Assembly (NCBI GenBank): GCA_944324135.1 | Contig: CALUVE010000012.1 | Span: forward strand, 1 to 54,727 | Direction of reading: 5' to 3' | Length of the DNA: 54,727 bases | Source: Candidatus Gastranaerophilales bacterium | Lineage (GTDB): Bacteria; Cyanobacteriota; Vampirovibrionia; Gastranaerophilales; Gastranaerophilaceae | In this document: one piece after another, positions 32,100 through 40,949 of the stretch | Numbering within the stretch: the first letter of the stretch is position 1 | How the letters are laid out: every line of letters starts with the position of its first letter | Notes under the pieces: model-generated | What the model was told of the DNA's origin: nothing | Database searches by the model: none | Seen by the model: the letters and a program-made list of their open reading frames with translations, nothing else | Position numbers and translations under genes: made by a program

Positions 32100-32170
32100 G
32101 AACAATAATCTTGGGAGGAGATTTGGGGATAGTTGTACATGCATGATAATGCAAGCATGGCAAATTTGTT
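32066..32170 (-). ncRNA. Candidate minus-strand small RNA with an anti-Shine-Dalgarno stretch
   Basis: On the minus strand a CATGC/GCATG hairpin (about 32138-32159) is followed by single-stranded ATCCCCAAATCTCCTCCCA (about 32113-32131), then a perfect 10-bp terminator hairpin and nine T. CTCCTCCC is complementary to ribosome sites. No gene on this strand ends here, so the terminator needs another transcript to serve. Promoter boxes are weak. On the plus strand the same bases could give only a 13-residue frame with poor spacing from GGGAGGAG. Confidence 0.3.
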
Positions 32171-32198
32171 ACATGTGTAAAAATAAATTTAATAAAAA

Positions 32199-32227
32199 TT
32201 TACAATTGCTTGATTTTATACTATAAT
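32199..32227 (+). promoter_or_regulatory. Promoter of aroQ
   Basis: TTTACA (32199-32204), a 17-base spacer and TATAAT (32222-32227). The start site should lie near 32234, only about 14 bases before the ATG at 32248, which rules out the earlier in-frame ATG at 32230. Confidence 0.75.
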
Positions 32228-32247
32228 AATTGTATGGAGAGTGGTCT

Positions 32248-32694
32248 ATGAAAATACTTGTTATAAACGGCGTAAATATGAATATGCTTGGAGTTCGGGA
32301 GCCTGAAAAGTACGGACGCATGACTTTAGCCGAGCTGGAAGATAAAATTCGTGGCTATGCGCAAACACTCAATGTTGAAGTTGATACTTATCAGAGCAAC
32401 ATTGAGGGTGAAATTGTCGAAAAAATACAGCAATCACGCGGTGTTTACGACGGGATTGTATTGAATGCGGCTGCATATACTCACACAAGTGTGGCAATAA
32501 GAGATGCGATTTCTGCGGCGGAACTTCCGGTTGTTGAAATTCACATGACAAATATTCATAGCAGAGAGGATTTCCGTAAGAAATCTTTAATCGCTCCTGT
32601 ATGTATCGGACAGATATCCGGTTTTGGGGAAAATAGTTATATACTGGGTCTCAAGGGGTTAGTGGACTGTCTGTCCACCGAAAAGAATCAGTGA
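32248..32694 (+). CDS. aroQ: 3-dehydroquinate dehydratase, type II
   Basis: AroQ dehydrates 3-dehydroquinate to 3-dehydroshikimate in aromatic amino acid synthesis. The family opening NGPNLNLLG appears as NGVNMNMLG. The catalytic Tyr is in [22 protein letters not shown] and [16 protein letters not shown] follow, and the catalytic His is in [18 protein letters not shown]. Length is 148 residues, as expected. The short leader contains GGAGAG. It stands as a single gene, not in a shikimate cluster. Confidence 0.95.
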   Translation: MKILVINGVNMNMLGVREPEKYGRMTLAELEDKIRGYAQTLNVEVDTYQSNIEGEIVEKIQQSRGVYDGIVLNAAAYTHTSVAIRDAISAAELPVVEIHMTNIHSREDFRKKSLIAPVCIGQISGFGENSYILGLKGLVDCLSTEKNQ

Positions 32695-32722
32695 CAAAGG
32701 ATAAACATATAAATTTTTAAAA

Positions 32723-33076
32723 TTATTTTGTAAATTCGTCAGCGTAAGCTTTCATCAGAGAGAGTGCTTTTTCTTCTCCGACAATGTTAGCGGTGATATC
32801 ATAGAATTTAAGTGATTTTTCTATGGCATCATTGACTTTTTTCAGCTTTTCAGGATCGCTTGCATTTTCTACAAAAAGTTTCAAGTCCTGTTCCAAATTG
32901 TCGCTATTGGCAACTTGAGAACGACCGAGAGATTCTGCAGGGTTGTTAGCAAGATCTTTAATTTCTTTTTGATTTTTGTCTGCATTAACATCTTGCTGAA
33001 CTGCAGGCGTTTCTGCCTTTTTAACTTGTGGAACTTGATTAATACCGTTTGCGGGTGTATTATTGATTTCTCTCAT
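32723..33076 (-). CDS. Unknown protein, 117 residues
   Basis: The first 50 residues are hydrophilic and Asn/Gln/Pro-rich (MREINNTPANGINQVPQVKK). The rest is helical and acidic (DNLEQDLKLFVENASDPEKL and EEKALSLMKAYADEFTK). There is no signal peptide, Cys or membrane segment, and I do not recognise a family. AAGGATGG precedes the ATG and can be hidden by a small hairpin in the leader. It is one of the window's small, probably lineage-specific genes. Confidence 0.75.
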   Translation of the reverse strand: MREINNTPANGINQVPQVKKAETPAVQQDVNADKNQKEIKDLANNPAESLGRSQVANSDNLEQDLKLFVENASDPEKLKKVNDAIEKSLKFYDITANIVGEEKALSLMKAYADEFTK

Positions 33077-33079
33077 AGT

Positions 33080-33116
33080 CCATCCTTCTTTCTGGATGAT
33101 ATCTCCTCATATCATC
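33080..33116 (-). promoter_or_regulatory. Leader with two mutually exclusive hairpins before the 117-residue gene
   Basis: On the minus strand GGATGATAT pairs with ATATCATCC (33108-33116 with 33093-33101), with GAGGAG in the loop. The last five bases of that stem, CATCC (33093-33097), can instead pair with GGATG of the ribosome site (33080-33084). The first pairing exposes the true ribosome site and the second hides it. Confidence 0.4.
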
Positions 33117-33271
33117 CTGCGTTTTTGCATTTGTATCATCTTATGCTTTAAAACATGAAATTCTGATTTTTTGCTACTATGTACAAAAAAAATTACAAAA
33201 ATTAATATTTAAAAAAATATCGCAATTTTTTATGCTATCATTTATTATATACCAAGTTAGAAAGTAATGCA

Positions 33272-34435
33272 ATGAATTTAATAAATGTATTCAGTTCAGT
33301 AAACTCTAAAGAAGTTTTGAGATATCTCCCTGATGCGGTGTTTGTAACAGAAGCCGACGGGAAAATTGTTTGGGTAAATGACAAGGCTACAATAATTTTT
33401 GAAGCCGGCAAATCCTTATTAAAAAATTATTATATAGATGATTTGATAGACGGCGGGATGGAAGTCCTTGAAAAATCCGCATCAAGACGTGTATCAGTTG
33501 TCGCAGGTGCTTTTACCCCTAATTCAAAAGAGTTTTTTGTTGAGTTGAATGCTAAGAAGTATGATTCTCAGTATTTTATAACTATCCGTGATGTGACAGC
33601 AATGACGCATGTCCTTTCTATGGCTGAAAAAACAGGACGTCTTAACAAAGAAAAAAATATGATGATTTCAAAACTCTCTAATGAGTTTAAATCTCCTATT
33701 CAGTCTATAACCAGCTTTTCTCAAGCCTTGATGGACGGTGCGGCAGGTGAGTTGTCTGACAAACAGAATAAATATGTTAGAATTATCAATAAAAACGCTG
33801 CTGAGTTTTCAAATTTCATAGATAAATTCCTTGAGTTTTCGCAGGCTGAATCATCTTTAATTCCGCCTGATTATCAAACTTTTGACTTGATATCAGCAAT
33901 TCAATCAGTTATAAAAAGCCATGAAAGTGCTTTTATCAACAAAAATATAATGATAAATCTTGACTGTGATGAATTGAGAAAAAGGGTTATCTATTCTGAA
34001 GAAAATTATCTTAAAATGATTTTGGGCGATATCATTGATACATCAATCCGCTTGACAGATATCGGTTCTATCAATATCAAGGTTATAAATCCTGATATAG
34101 CAACTGTAAAAGCGCGCGGGATGGATGTTCCGATGGGTGCCTATGACAGTTCTTATGTTATGATTACGATAAAAGACAGCGGTATGGGACTGCCTGAGGC
34201 AGATTTGGACGGCATCTTTGAACCGTATGTTCAGCTTGACAAGCCGAATAAAAAGAATTTTGTGAGAGCTCTTGCTCTTGGCGCCGCAAGTGTGCTCCTT
34301 AAAAAATTAAACGGGGTTATGTGGGCCGAATCAGAGGTGATGAAAGGTACATCTTTTAATATTATAATTCCTATTGACAAATATGAACCGCCTGTGAACG
34401 ACGATTTTGAGGATTTTTATTCTGAAGAGGAGTAG
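33272..34435 (+). CDS. PAS/histidine-kinase-like protein lacking the phospho-acceptor His
   Basis: A PAS domain (about residues 15-110, LRYLPDAVFVTEADGKIVWV) is followed by a HisKA-like dimerisation helix pair (about 125-190) and an HATPase_c domain (about 205-375). In the H box the usual SHExxxP reads SNEFKSPIQSI, with Asn137 (codon AAT at 33680-33682) in place of His. The N box is also degenerate (ILGDIIDTSIRLT where Asn residues are expected), while the G1 box (IKDSGMGLPE) and the G2 region (KGTSFNIIIP) look normal. It therefore cannot autophosphorylate in the standard way and may be an allosteric or scaffold pseudokinase. The acidic tail ends DDFEDFYSEEE. It lies seven bases from the ATPase gene. 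Confidence 0.88.
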   Translation: MNLINVFSSVNSKEVLRYLPDAVFVTEADGKIVWVNDKATIIFEAGKSLLKNYYIDDLIDGGMEVLEKSASRRVSVVAGAFTPNSKEFFVELNAKKYDSQYFITIRDVTAMTHVLSMAEKTGRLNKEKNMMISKLSNEFKSPIQSITSFSQALMDGAAGELSDKQNKYVRIINKNAAEFSNFIDKFLEFSQAESSLIPPDYQTFDLISAIQSVIKSHESAFINKNIMINLDCDELRKRVIYSEENYLKMILGDIIDTSIRLTDIGSINIKVINPDIATVKARGMDVPMGAYDSSYVMITIKDSGMGLPEADLDGIFEPYVQLDKPNKKNFVRALALGAASVLLKKLNGVMWAESEVMKGTSFNIIIPIDKYEPPVNDDFEDFYSEEE

Positions 34436-34441
34436 ATTGCT

Positions 34442-35488
34442 ATGAGCAATGTTGTTTTAAAGAATTTGAGCAAGATTTATGACAAAAAGGTTATAATTGA
34501 CAACATAAATCTTGAAATTCAGGATAAGGAATTTATTGTTCTTGTCGGTGCCTCCGGCTGCGGCAAGTCTACTATCTTAAGAATGATAGCAGGGCTGGAG
34601 GATATTACCTCAGGTGAAATTTTAATTGGCGGCAAGAGAGTGAATGATATTCAGCCAAAAGACAGAGATATAGCTTTTGTCTTTCAGAGTTATGCACTCT
34701 ATCCGCATATGACAGTCAGAGAAAACATCGCATTTGGCTTAAAGATGCGGAAAGTAGATAAAAAAACTATAGAACAAAAAGTGCAGGAGGCTGCAGAAAT
34801 CCTTGATTTGACAGAGTATCTGGATAGAAAACCAAAGCAGCTTTCCGGCGGACAGCGTCAGCGTGTTGCTCTTGGACGTGCTATTGTCAGAAATCCCAAA
34901 GTTTTTCTTATGGACGAACCTCTGTCCAATTTGGATGCAAAACTTAGAGTACAGATGCGTTCTGAAATTAAAAAATTGCACCAAAAATTGCAGACAACCT
35001 TTATTTATGTTACTCATGACCAGACAGAGGCACTGACTATGGGGGACAGGATTGTAGTGTTAAATAACGGTGTTATCCAGCAGGTTGACAGGCCGGAAGA
35101 AATTTATAACAATCCGAAAAACACTTTTGTCGCCGGTTTTATCGGTTCTTCGCAGATGAATTTTATAGATGCGCAGATAAACGGTACTTATCTGGAATTT
35201 GGCGGGACTAAGGTTAACGGTTACGGCAATTTGTTTGATGTTAGAGAATTGACTGTCGGGATTCGTCCTGAAAAAATGCAATGCGCGGACGGCGATATAA
35301 AAATTGATGTTAATGTCGATATGGTTGAGTTACTTGGCAGTGAAAAGATAGCTTATTTTAATATCGGAACAAACAGATGTAGTGCAAAGTTACCATCGGA
35401 TTTTTCAACAGAAACAAAACTCCAATTATCTATAAATAAAGAGGATTTGTATCTTTTTGATAAAGAAAGCGGCAGCCGCATTCAATAA
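34442..35488 (+). CDS. Carbohydrate ABC transporter ATP-binding protein, MalK/UgpC/MsmK type
   Basis: Walker A is GASGCGKST, the Q loop is FVFQSYALYPHMTV, the signature is LSGGQRQRVALGRA, Walker B is VFLMDEPLSNLDAKLR and the switch His is VTHDQTEA. The C-terminal 110 residues form the TOBE regulatory domain of the MalK group (VGIRPEKMQ). It powers import of sugars or glycerol phosphate, but no permease or binding-protein genes are adjacent. It may be a shared ATPase serving several importers, as MsmK does in streptococci. It follows the pseudokinase gene in one operon. Confidence 0.93.
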   Translation: MSNVVLKNLSKIYDKKVIIDNINLEIQDKEFIVLVGASGCGKSTILRMIAGLEDITSGEILIGGKRVNDIQPKDRDIAFVFQSYALYPHMTVRENIAFGLKMRKVDKKTIEQKVQEAAEILDLTEYLDRKPKQLSGGQRQRVALGRAIVRNPKVFLMDEPLSNLDAKLRVQMRSEIKKLHQKLQTTFIYVTHDQTEALTMGDRIVVLNNGVIQQVDRPEEIYNNPKNTFVAGFIGSSQMNFIDAQINGTYLEFGGTKVNGYGNLFDVRELTVGIRPEKMQCADGDIKIDVNVDMVELLGSEKIAYFNIGTNRCSAKLPSDFSTETKLQLSINKEDLYLFDKESGSRIQ

Positions 35489-35490
35489 TT

Positions 35491-35655
35491 TCAATCTTCA
35501 TCATTTTCAACCCATATAATTGTGAAGTTCAGCGGTTCTTTGTAAGTTCTTTTAAACGGGTTTGTGATATTCGGATTCAGAAAATTATTTTTGGTCATAA
35601 TATCATAATACCTTATTTGTTCTGATAATTTTTTTGTGTAAGAGAGTAAATTCAT
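35491..35655 (-). CDS. Small unknown protein, 54 residues
   Basis: An intact reading frame from the ATG at 35655, preceded by TAGGAA at suitable spacing, runs to a TGA at 35491. It encodes MNLLSYTKKLSEQIRYYDIM with a C-terminus FTIIWVENDED. An in-frame ATG at 35598 is a less likely start. The tail, NPFKRTYKEPLNFTIIWVEN, has the flavour of a short beta-rich protein. I do not recognise a family. It converges on the ABC ATPase gene, with only two bases between the stops. Confidence 0.5.
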   Translation of the reverse strand: MNLLSYTKKLSEQIRYYDIMTKNNFLNPNITNPFKRTYKEPLNFTIIWVENDED

Positions 35656-35810
35656 AAAAATATTCCTAACTATTACCTGTTAATATTATTATTTTTTTCG
35701 TATTTATTATAATCCCCATAACGGATTGTCTTTTGGATTTTATTGCTGCCCGGGCGGGTAATTGTCCGTTGTATATCTGTTTTTTAAACTGAATACAAAA
35801 AGGAGGGATT

Positions 35811-36392
35811 ATGACAAACAAAACAAAGTTATCAGGTACAAAAACAGAGCAAAATCTGATAAACGCATTTGCTGGGGAATCACAGGCGCGCAACAAGTAT
35901 CATTTTTTTGCTAAGGTGGCAAAAGAAGAGGGGTACGAACAGATAGCCGCTATATTTGAAGAAACTTCAGAAAATGAAAAGGAACATGCGTGGAGATTTT
36001 ACGAACAGTTAGGCGATTTGAAAGGAACGGTTAATGCCTCATACCCGTTTTCATACGGAACAACGGAAGAAAATCTTGCAAATGCTGTCTCAGGTGAACG
36101 TGAGGAGTGGGAATTTCTGTACGCAAAAGGGGAAAAAGAAGCAAAAGAAGAGGGCTTTGAGGATATTGCGGAGATTTTCCGGCATGTGAGAGAGGCTGAA
36201 AAACATCACGAATCCCGATATAAAAAACTCTTAGAAAATGTGAAAAACGGCACCGTGTTTAAAAAAGATGTAGAAACCAACTGGATGTGCCGAGAATGCG
36301 GATATGTATTAAAAGGGAAAGAAGCTCCGAAAAAATGTCCTAATTGTGAACACCCGCAGGCGTACTTTCAGGTTCTGTGCGAAAATTATTAG
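35811..36392 (+). CDS. rbr: Rubrerythrin
   Basis: Rubrerythrin reduces hydrogen peroxide in anaerobes using a di-iron site and a rubredoxin centre. The four-helix domain carries ENLxNAF/E-x-x-H type ligands (NLINAFAGESQARNKYHFFA, EETSENEKEHAW, GEREEWEFLYAKG, HVREAEKHHESRYKK). The rubredoxin-like tail has MCRECGY and KCPNCEHP. Length 193 is typical. AAGGAGGG precedes the ATG, and the leader is about 95 bases from a TATAAT near 35708. It is a single gene and supports an anaerobic lifestyle. Confidence 0.95.
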   Translation: MTNKTKLSGTKTEQNLINAFAGESQARNKYHFFAKVAKEEGYEQIAAIFEETSENEKEHAWRFYEQLGDLKGTVNASYPFSYGTTEENLANAVSGEREEWEFLYAKGEKEAKEEGFEDIAEIFRHVREAEKHHESRYKKLLENVKNGTVFKKDVETNWMCRECGYVLKGKEAPKKCPNCEHPQAYFQVLCENY

Positions 36393-36440
36393 AGCTTTTA
36401 ATGACTTTCTTTATGAATTTAAAAAATATGTAAATTTCTT

Positions 36441-36468
36441 TTGCCTGCGGTCTGTATTATGCTATAAT
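36441..36468 (+). promoter_or_regulatory. Promoter of the AsmA-like gene, nearly leaderless
   Basis: TTGCCT (36441-36446), a 16-base spacer and TATAAT (36463-36468). The expected start is near 36475, about five bases before the ATG at 36480. Confidence 0.6.
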
Positions 36469-36479
36469 TATTGAGGATT

Positions 36480-39400
36480 ATGGGTGTAAAGAGCAAAATT
36501 TTAATATCTGCAATAGCCCTGTCACTTTTATACGGCGGGTATTATCTGGGGATACCCGCAGCTTTAAATATTCAGAAGCGGATGCCGGCTATTGAAGCTA
36601 AGATTAAACAACAAACAGGTCTTAACGTTTCTGTGACTGCACCCGAGCTTAAGATGGGGCTTGTGCCGGCTGTATTTTTTAAAGCCGGTGATGTAGTTGT
36701 TTACAGTGGCGATGGTTCAAAGGCTCTTGAGATAAAAAATCCTGATGTACATTTGAAGCTCCTGCCGCTTTTATTAAACAAGGTCTCCATCGACAAATTG
36801 AACGCTGATACAATAACAGCAGATTTTTCTCTCGGAAAAGATTCAAAATTCAGGCTCGGAGATTATATTTTGCCGGAGATGCCTGAGAGTAAACTGAATT
36901 TTAACATAAGCGGCGTCAGTGTAAAAAAATACAGTTTCAGTTTCTTCGATACTTTGCGTAACAAAAATTTTCTCTATTCCGGAGAGGATTTTCTGCTGGA
37001 AGAATTTTCTAAAAATAATGTGTCATTCTCGACCAAATCCGATTTGTCAGTTGATAAAAAAAATTCCAGAATAAATCTTGATATCACCTCTAAATTGCCG
37101 TTGAATAAGATTAATGAGAATCATTTGACAATCAATGCGGATGTGGAAAATCTTGATTTAGGTAATTTTTCTGAATATGCCAGATTTTTTACTAAAAACG
37201 AAATAAAAGAACTCGACGGCATTATCAACATTAAAGCCGTGACCACAATGACAGATGACGGACATAAAAATATTGTCTCAGATATTATTATTGATAATCT
37301 TGCTATTGTTAACACGGATAAATTTAAGTCAATTTATTCTAAAAGCCCTCTGAAAATTTCATCAAATATGAGCACTGCCAGAAACGGGTTTTTAGTTAAT
37401 AATATGCAGATAAACTCTAAAGGTATTGATATCAATTTGAACGGGAAAGTCAAAAATATTACCGCTAAAATTCCTGACCTTGATAATTTTACTATTAATA
37501 TAAATCCGTCACGCACAGAGGCATTTATACCGCTATTACCCGGGGAGCGTAATCTTTCTCCTGATGTTGATATGTATGCATTAAAAGAGCATCCTTTTTA
37601 CGGAGATGTTTCAGGGCAGCTGAAAATGAACGGAAATGCTCTCACTCCTGATATCATAGGAAAAGTTAATGTTACAAACGGCTATCTTGAACACCCTATT
37701 AAGGGAGCTCCTAAAGGTGCGGATATAAAATTATTGTTTGAAAAAGATTATCTGACTATAGATGCTTTTGTACCCGCATCCAAGACCGAAAACGTAACGG
37801 TTACAGGCGGGTCTTATATTTATGGTGAACAGCTTGCTGATTTGTATATAAAATCAACACGAAATGTCGATTTGAAAACAGCGCAGTTAGTTCTGAATCC
37901 ATTACACAAAATACTGAAATTTTTAATAGGGCCTGTGCCAGTTATGGATATCAACGGCATCGGAAATATTGATTTGCATGTAACGGGAAATAGGAAAAAG
38001 CCGCACGCATTCGGGCAGTTTAATTTTCGGGATGCAAAAGTTTCATTTTTAGAAATTCATAATATGCTTGTCGAAAACGGCGAGGGATTTTTGAAGTTTA
38101 ACGACATAGATACATACTTTGAAAATTCCGCCGGCTCTATGCATGGTAAACCTGTTAAAATAACCGGAACGTGTAATCTTTACGGGGTTTTGGATTTTAA
38201 TGTGCTTGCAAACGGTCAGGATATCGGCGATTTATTGAAAATTTTGAGAACCTCACCTATGCTGAAAGATATTCAGCCAATGGTTGCCCCGATAAAAGAG
38301 GCAAAAGGCCCTGTTGATTTCAAATTAAATATTACAGGGGAAGTTCCTGATATTGATAATATGGTATTTAACAAAAATCTTTTTGCAGGCGGTGCTTTAA
38401 ATCTTCTTTCGGTTGATGTTATCCCTCAGGGGCTTAGTGTTCCTCTTTCAAACACTACCGGGGTTTTGAATTTTAAAAATACAAATGCTGATATGGCGTT
38501 GTCATCTTTTCTCGGTAAATCTAAAATTGATGTCTCCGGTAAGATTACTGATAACAAGGCTGATTTAGAAATTTCTTCCGGTAAATTCAGAGTCGGTGAT
38601 GCTTTTATTCTTCTCGGAGATAAGTTCAAATTACCGTTCAGAGAAGATTTTTCAACCATTACTACAAGCTTTAATGCCCGATATTCCGGACTCTTAGACA
38701 AGATTGATTTAAATAATATAAACCTGCAGGGAAAAATTTATTCAAATAAAAACAGCAAGAGCATTGTGTATATTTCTGATTCGGATTATTCTCTTAAGAA
38801 AGGTGCAGTAAAGATTTCTCCTCTACACGGCACGTTCAATTCAGTGCCTTATAATTTGAATTTGAATGTAGAGAATGCGTTTGACAAAAATAGAAAAATT
38901 TCCGGCGGTTTCAAGATGAAAGGTTTTAATCTTGAGACTCTTTCAAAACTCCAAAGTGAAAATATTATACCGGAAGATATCAGAAAAGAACTCTCTAATA
39001 TGACAGAGATTCAAGGTACTCTTGATATAAATGCTTCAGCCCGGAATAACTCTGTACATGCATTTATAAATCCTCGCGAGGTCAGTTTTATCTATCAACC
39101 GTCAAGAATGCTTGTTAAGCTGAATAGCGGTAATATTTCAGTGAATAATGATACTTTATATCTGAACAAACTCAATTCGTATGTGGGGGAAATGCCTTTG
39201 CTTCTTGACGGGAGAGTCAGCCGGATTTTTAAAACTCCATATATTGATTTGTATGTTAATGCTAAACCTACACAGGAATTTTTCGACCAGTTTTTTAACA
39301 ACAGGGCTCTTTATCCTCTCAAATTGAAAGGGGATATGTTGTTGTCCTCCAAAGTTACAGGATATCTCGATAATATCAGGTCAAAAATTAATTTAGATGT

Positions 39401-40949
39401 TGCGGAAAATTCAAGTCTTTATTATATGGGTGCATCTATTGGCGGTGCCGACAGGGTAGTGAAAATTTATCTTGATAGTGAGCTTACTCCGTTAAAATTT
39501 AAGATTAATGATTTTAAATACAGCAATCTTATTCAGTCTCAAAACAACAAGTCTTTTGAAATGGAGATGCTGGCTGCCTCCGGCGCTGTGAGGATGATTG
39601 ATGAGAATACTATTGTATTTGAAAATATGAAAATAAAGACGGAAAATCCGACTGATGCAAAAATTTTCAATATAATCTTTAGAAAGCCGTTTATGAAACA
39701 GGGACTTTTCTCTGCGGATTTAACACTTAACGGGAATGTTATGTATCCAAAGGTACGCGGGGTTCTTGATGTAACGAGTATTGACGTTCCGTTTTATGAT
39801 TCTACTATAAACGATATCCACGTTGATTTTACCTCAAGTGATGTCCTTGTGCATACCAAAGGTGTAGTCCTGACAAGCGATGTTGATTTCTTTGCAAGGA
39901 TGAAGAATGATTTGAAACCGCCTTATATCCTGAAAAATGTGAAACTTGAACTTGCAGATTTGAATATAAATCACATAATGCGGATTATTAGAGATTTGGA
40001 AATAGATTATCAAAGGAATAATCAGGTTGCCAAAAACGCGGTTGCACAAAACACTCAGATTCCTGTCGACATGTCTCAATTCAGAATTGAAGATGCCAGA
40101 ATACTTGCAGATACTATTAAGGTTAAAAATATTAGTGCAGAAGATTTTGATGCTGCGCTCAAGCTTGATGACGAGATGAATCTCTCTGTTGATAAATTTA
40201 ACTTTAAACTTGCAAACGGTAATGTTAACGGAGATTTAAAATACAATCTTGGCTCCAATCTGCTGGATATGACTTTGAATTTACAAGACGCAGATGCCCA
40301 GATAATGTCTGAGGCCCTGTTTGACTTGAAAGGCCAACTGTACGGGAATATGACAGGTAATATCAATCTTTCCTGTGACGGCAAGTCTCAGGAGTATTGT
40401 TCTAAAACTCTTGCAGGAGCCGGTAATTTTGTTATAAAAGAGGGGAAAATGCCGAAGTTAGGCTCTCTTGAGTATCTTTTGAAAGCCGGAAATCTTATTA
40501 CAGGCGGGCTCAGAGGACTTTCTATTAACGGAATTATAGATTTGATTACCCCGCTCAAAACAGGAGAATTTGACGATATAAGCGGGGATATTGTGATTAA
40601 AGACGGTATAATTTATCCGATAAATATTTATTCCCGCGGGCGTGATTTGAATATTTATCTGACAGGTGAATATAATATACTTTCCGCTGTTGCTAATATG
40701 CAGGTCTACGGTAATCTGTCACGTAATATGTCTACTGTATTCGGCAAAATCAAAAACGCATCCCTGAATTCACTTTTGAATACTTTGCCATTTATGAACA
40801 GGACTGAAATTGACGAAGAAATGCGTAAAGAATTGGAAAAAATTCCTAATACAACGGTCGACAGCAGCGAGTCCAGAATTTTTGCCGTTGAAGTTGAGGG
40901 TAATATTAACGGCGATGCGTATGTCAAAAGTTTCAAATGGGTTAAATAG
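36480..40949 (+). CDS. Giant AsmA-like protein (TamB/YhdP type)
   Basis: One N-terminal membrane anchor (MGVKSKILISAIALSLLYGG) is followed by about 1,460 residues of repetitive beta structure, with recurring patterns such as ITGEVPDIDNMVF, LNGNVMYPKVRGVLDVTSI and LKLLPLLLNKVSIDKLNADT; the last 60 residues are amphipathic. This is the plan of AsmA-like bridge proteins, which carry phospholipids through the periplasm to the outer membrane. AsmA, DUF3971 and TamB subfamilies are hard to separate by eye. It implies a diderm envelope. I choose the ATG at 36480 over the TTG at 36471, which would precede the expected transcript start. It stands as a single-gene unit, ending eight bases into the convergent yraN. 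Confidence 0.85.
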   Translation: MGVKSKILISAIALSLLYGGYYLGIPAALNIQKRMPAIEAKIKQQTGLNVSVTAPELKMGLVPAVFFKAGDVVVYSGDGSKALEIKNPDVHLKLLPLLLNKVSIDKLNADTITADFSLGKDSKFRLGDYILPEMPESKLNFNISGVSVKKYSFSFFDTLRNKNFLYSGEDFLLEEFSKNNVSFSTKSDLSVDKKNSRINLDITSKLPLNKINENHLTINADVENLDLGNFSEYARFFTKNEIKELDGIINIKAVTTMTDDGHKNIVSDIIIDNLAIVNTDKFKSIYSKSPLKISSNMSTARNGFLVNNMQINSKGIDINLNGKVKNITAKIPDLDNFTININPSRTEAFIPLLPGERNLSPDVDMYALKEHPFYGDVSGQLKMNGNALTPDIIGKVNVTNGYLEHPIKGAPKGADIKLLFEKDYLTIDAFVPASKTENVTVTGGSYIYGEQLADLYIKSTRNVDLKTAQLVLNPLHKILKFLIGPVPVMDINGIGNIDLHVTGNRKKPHAFGQFNFRDAKVSFLEIHNMLVENGEGFLKFNDIDTYFENSAGSMHGKPVKITGTCNLYGVLDFNVLANGQDIGDLLKILRTSPMLKDIQPMVAPIKEAKGPVDFKLNITGEVPDIDNMVFNKNLFAGGALNLLSVDVIPQGLSVPLSNTTGVLNFKNTNADMALSSFLGKSKIDVSGKITDNKADLEISSGKFRVGDAFILLGDKFKLPFREDFSTITTSFNARYSGLLDKIDLNNINLQGKIYSNKNSKSIVYISDSDYSLKKGAVKISPLHGTFNSVPYNLNLNVENAFDKNRKISGGFKMKGFNLETLSKLQSENIIPEDIRKELSNMTEIQGTLDINASARNNSVHAFINPREVSFIYQPSRMLVKLNSGNISVNNDTLYLNKLNSYVGEMPLLLDGRVSRIFKTPYIDLYVNAKPTQEFFDQFFNNRALYPLKLKGDMLLSSKVTGYLDNIRSKINLDVAENSSLYYMGASIGGADRVVKIYLDSELTPLKFKINDFKYSNLIQSQNNKSFEMEMLAASGAVRMIDENTIVFENMKIKTENPTDAKIFNIIFRKPFMKQGLFSADLTLNGNVMYPKVRGVLDVTSIDVPFYDSTINDIHVDFTSSDVLVHTKGVVLTSDVDFFARMKNDLKPPYILKNVKLELADLNINHIMRIIRDLEIDYQRNNQVAKNAVAQNTQIPVDMSQFRIEDARILADTIKVKNISAEDFDAALKLDDEMNLSVDKFNFKLANGNVNGDLKYNLGSNLLDMTLNLQDADAQIMSEALFDLKGQLYGNMTGNINLSCDGKSQEYCSKTLAGAGNFVIKEGKMPKLGSLEYLLKAGNLITGGLRGLSINGIIDLITPLKTGEFDDISGDIVIKDGIIYPINIYSRGRDLNIYLTGEYNILSAVANMQVYGNLSRNMSTVFGKIKNASLNSLLNTLPFMNRTEIDEEMRKELEKIPNTTVDSSESRIFAVEVEGNINGDAYVKSFKWVK

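Noticed and set aside
32140-32181. 13-residue leader peptide upstream of aroQ
   Set aside because: Spacing from GGGAGGAG is too long, the peptide has no aromatic residues suited to attenuation, and the aroQ promoter lies downstream of it.
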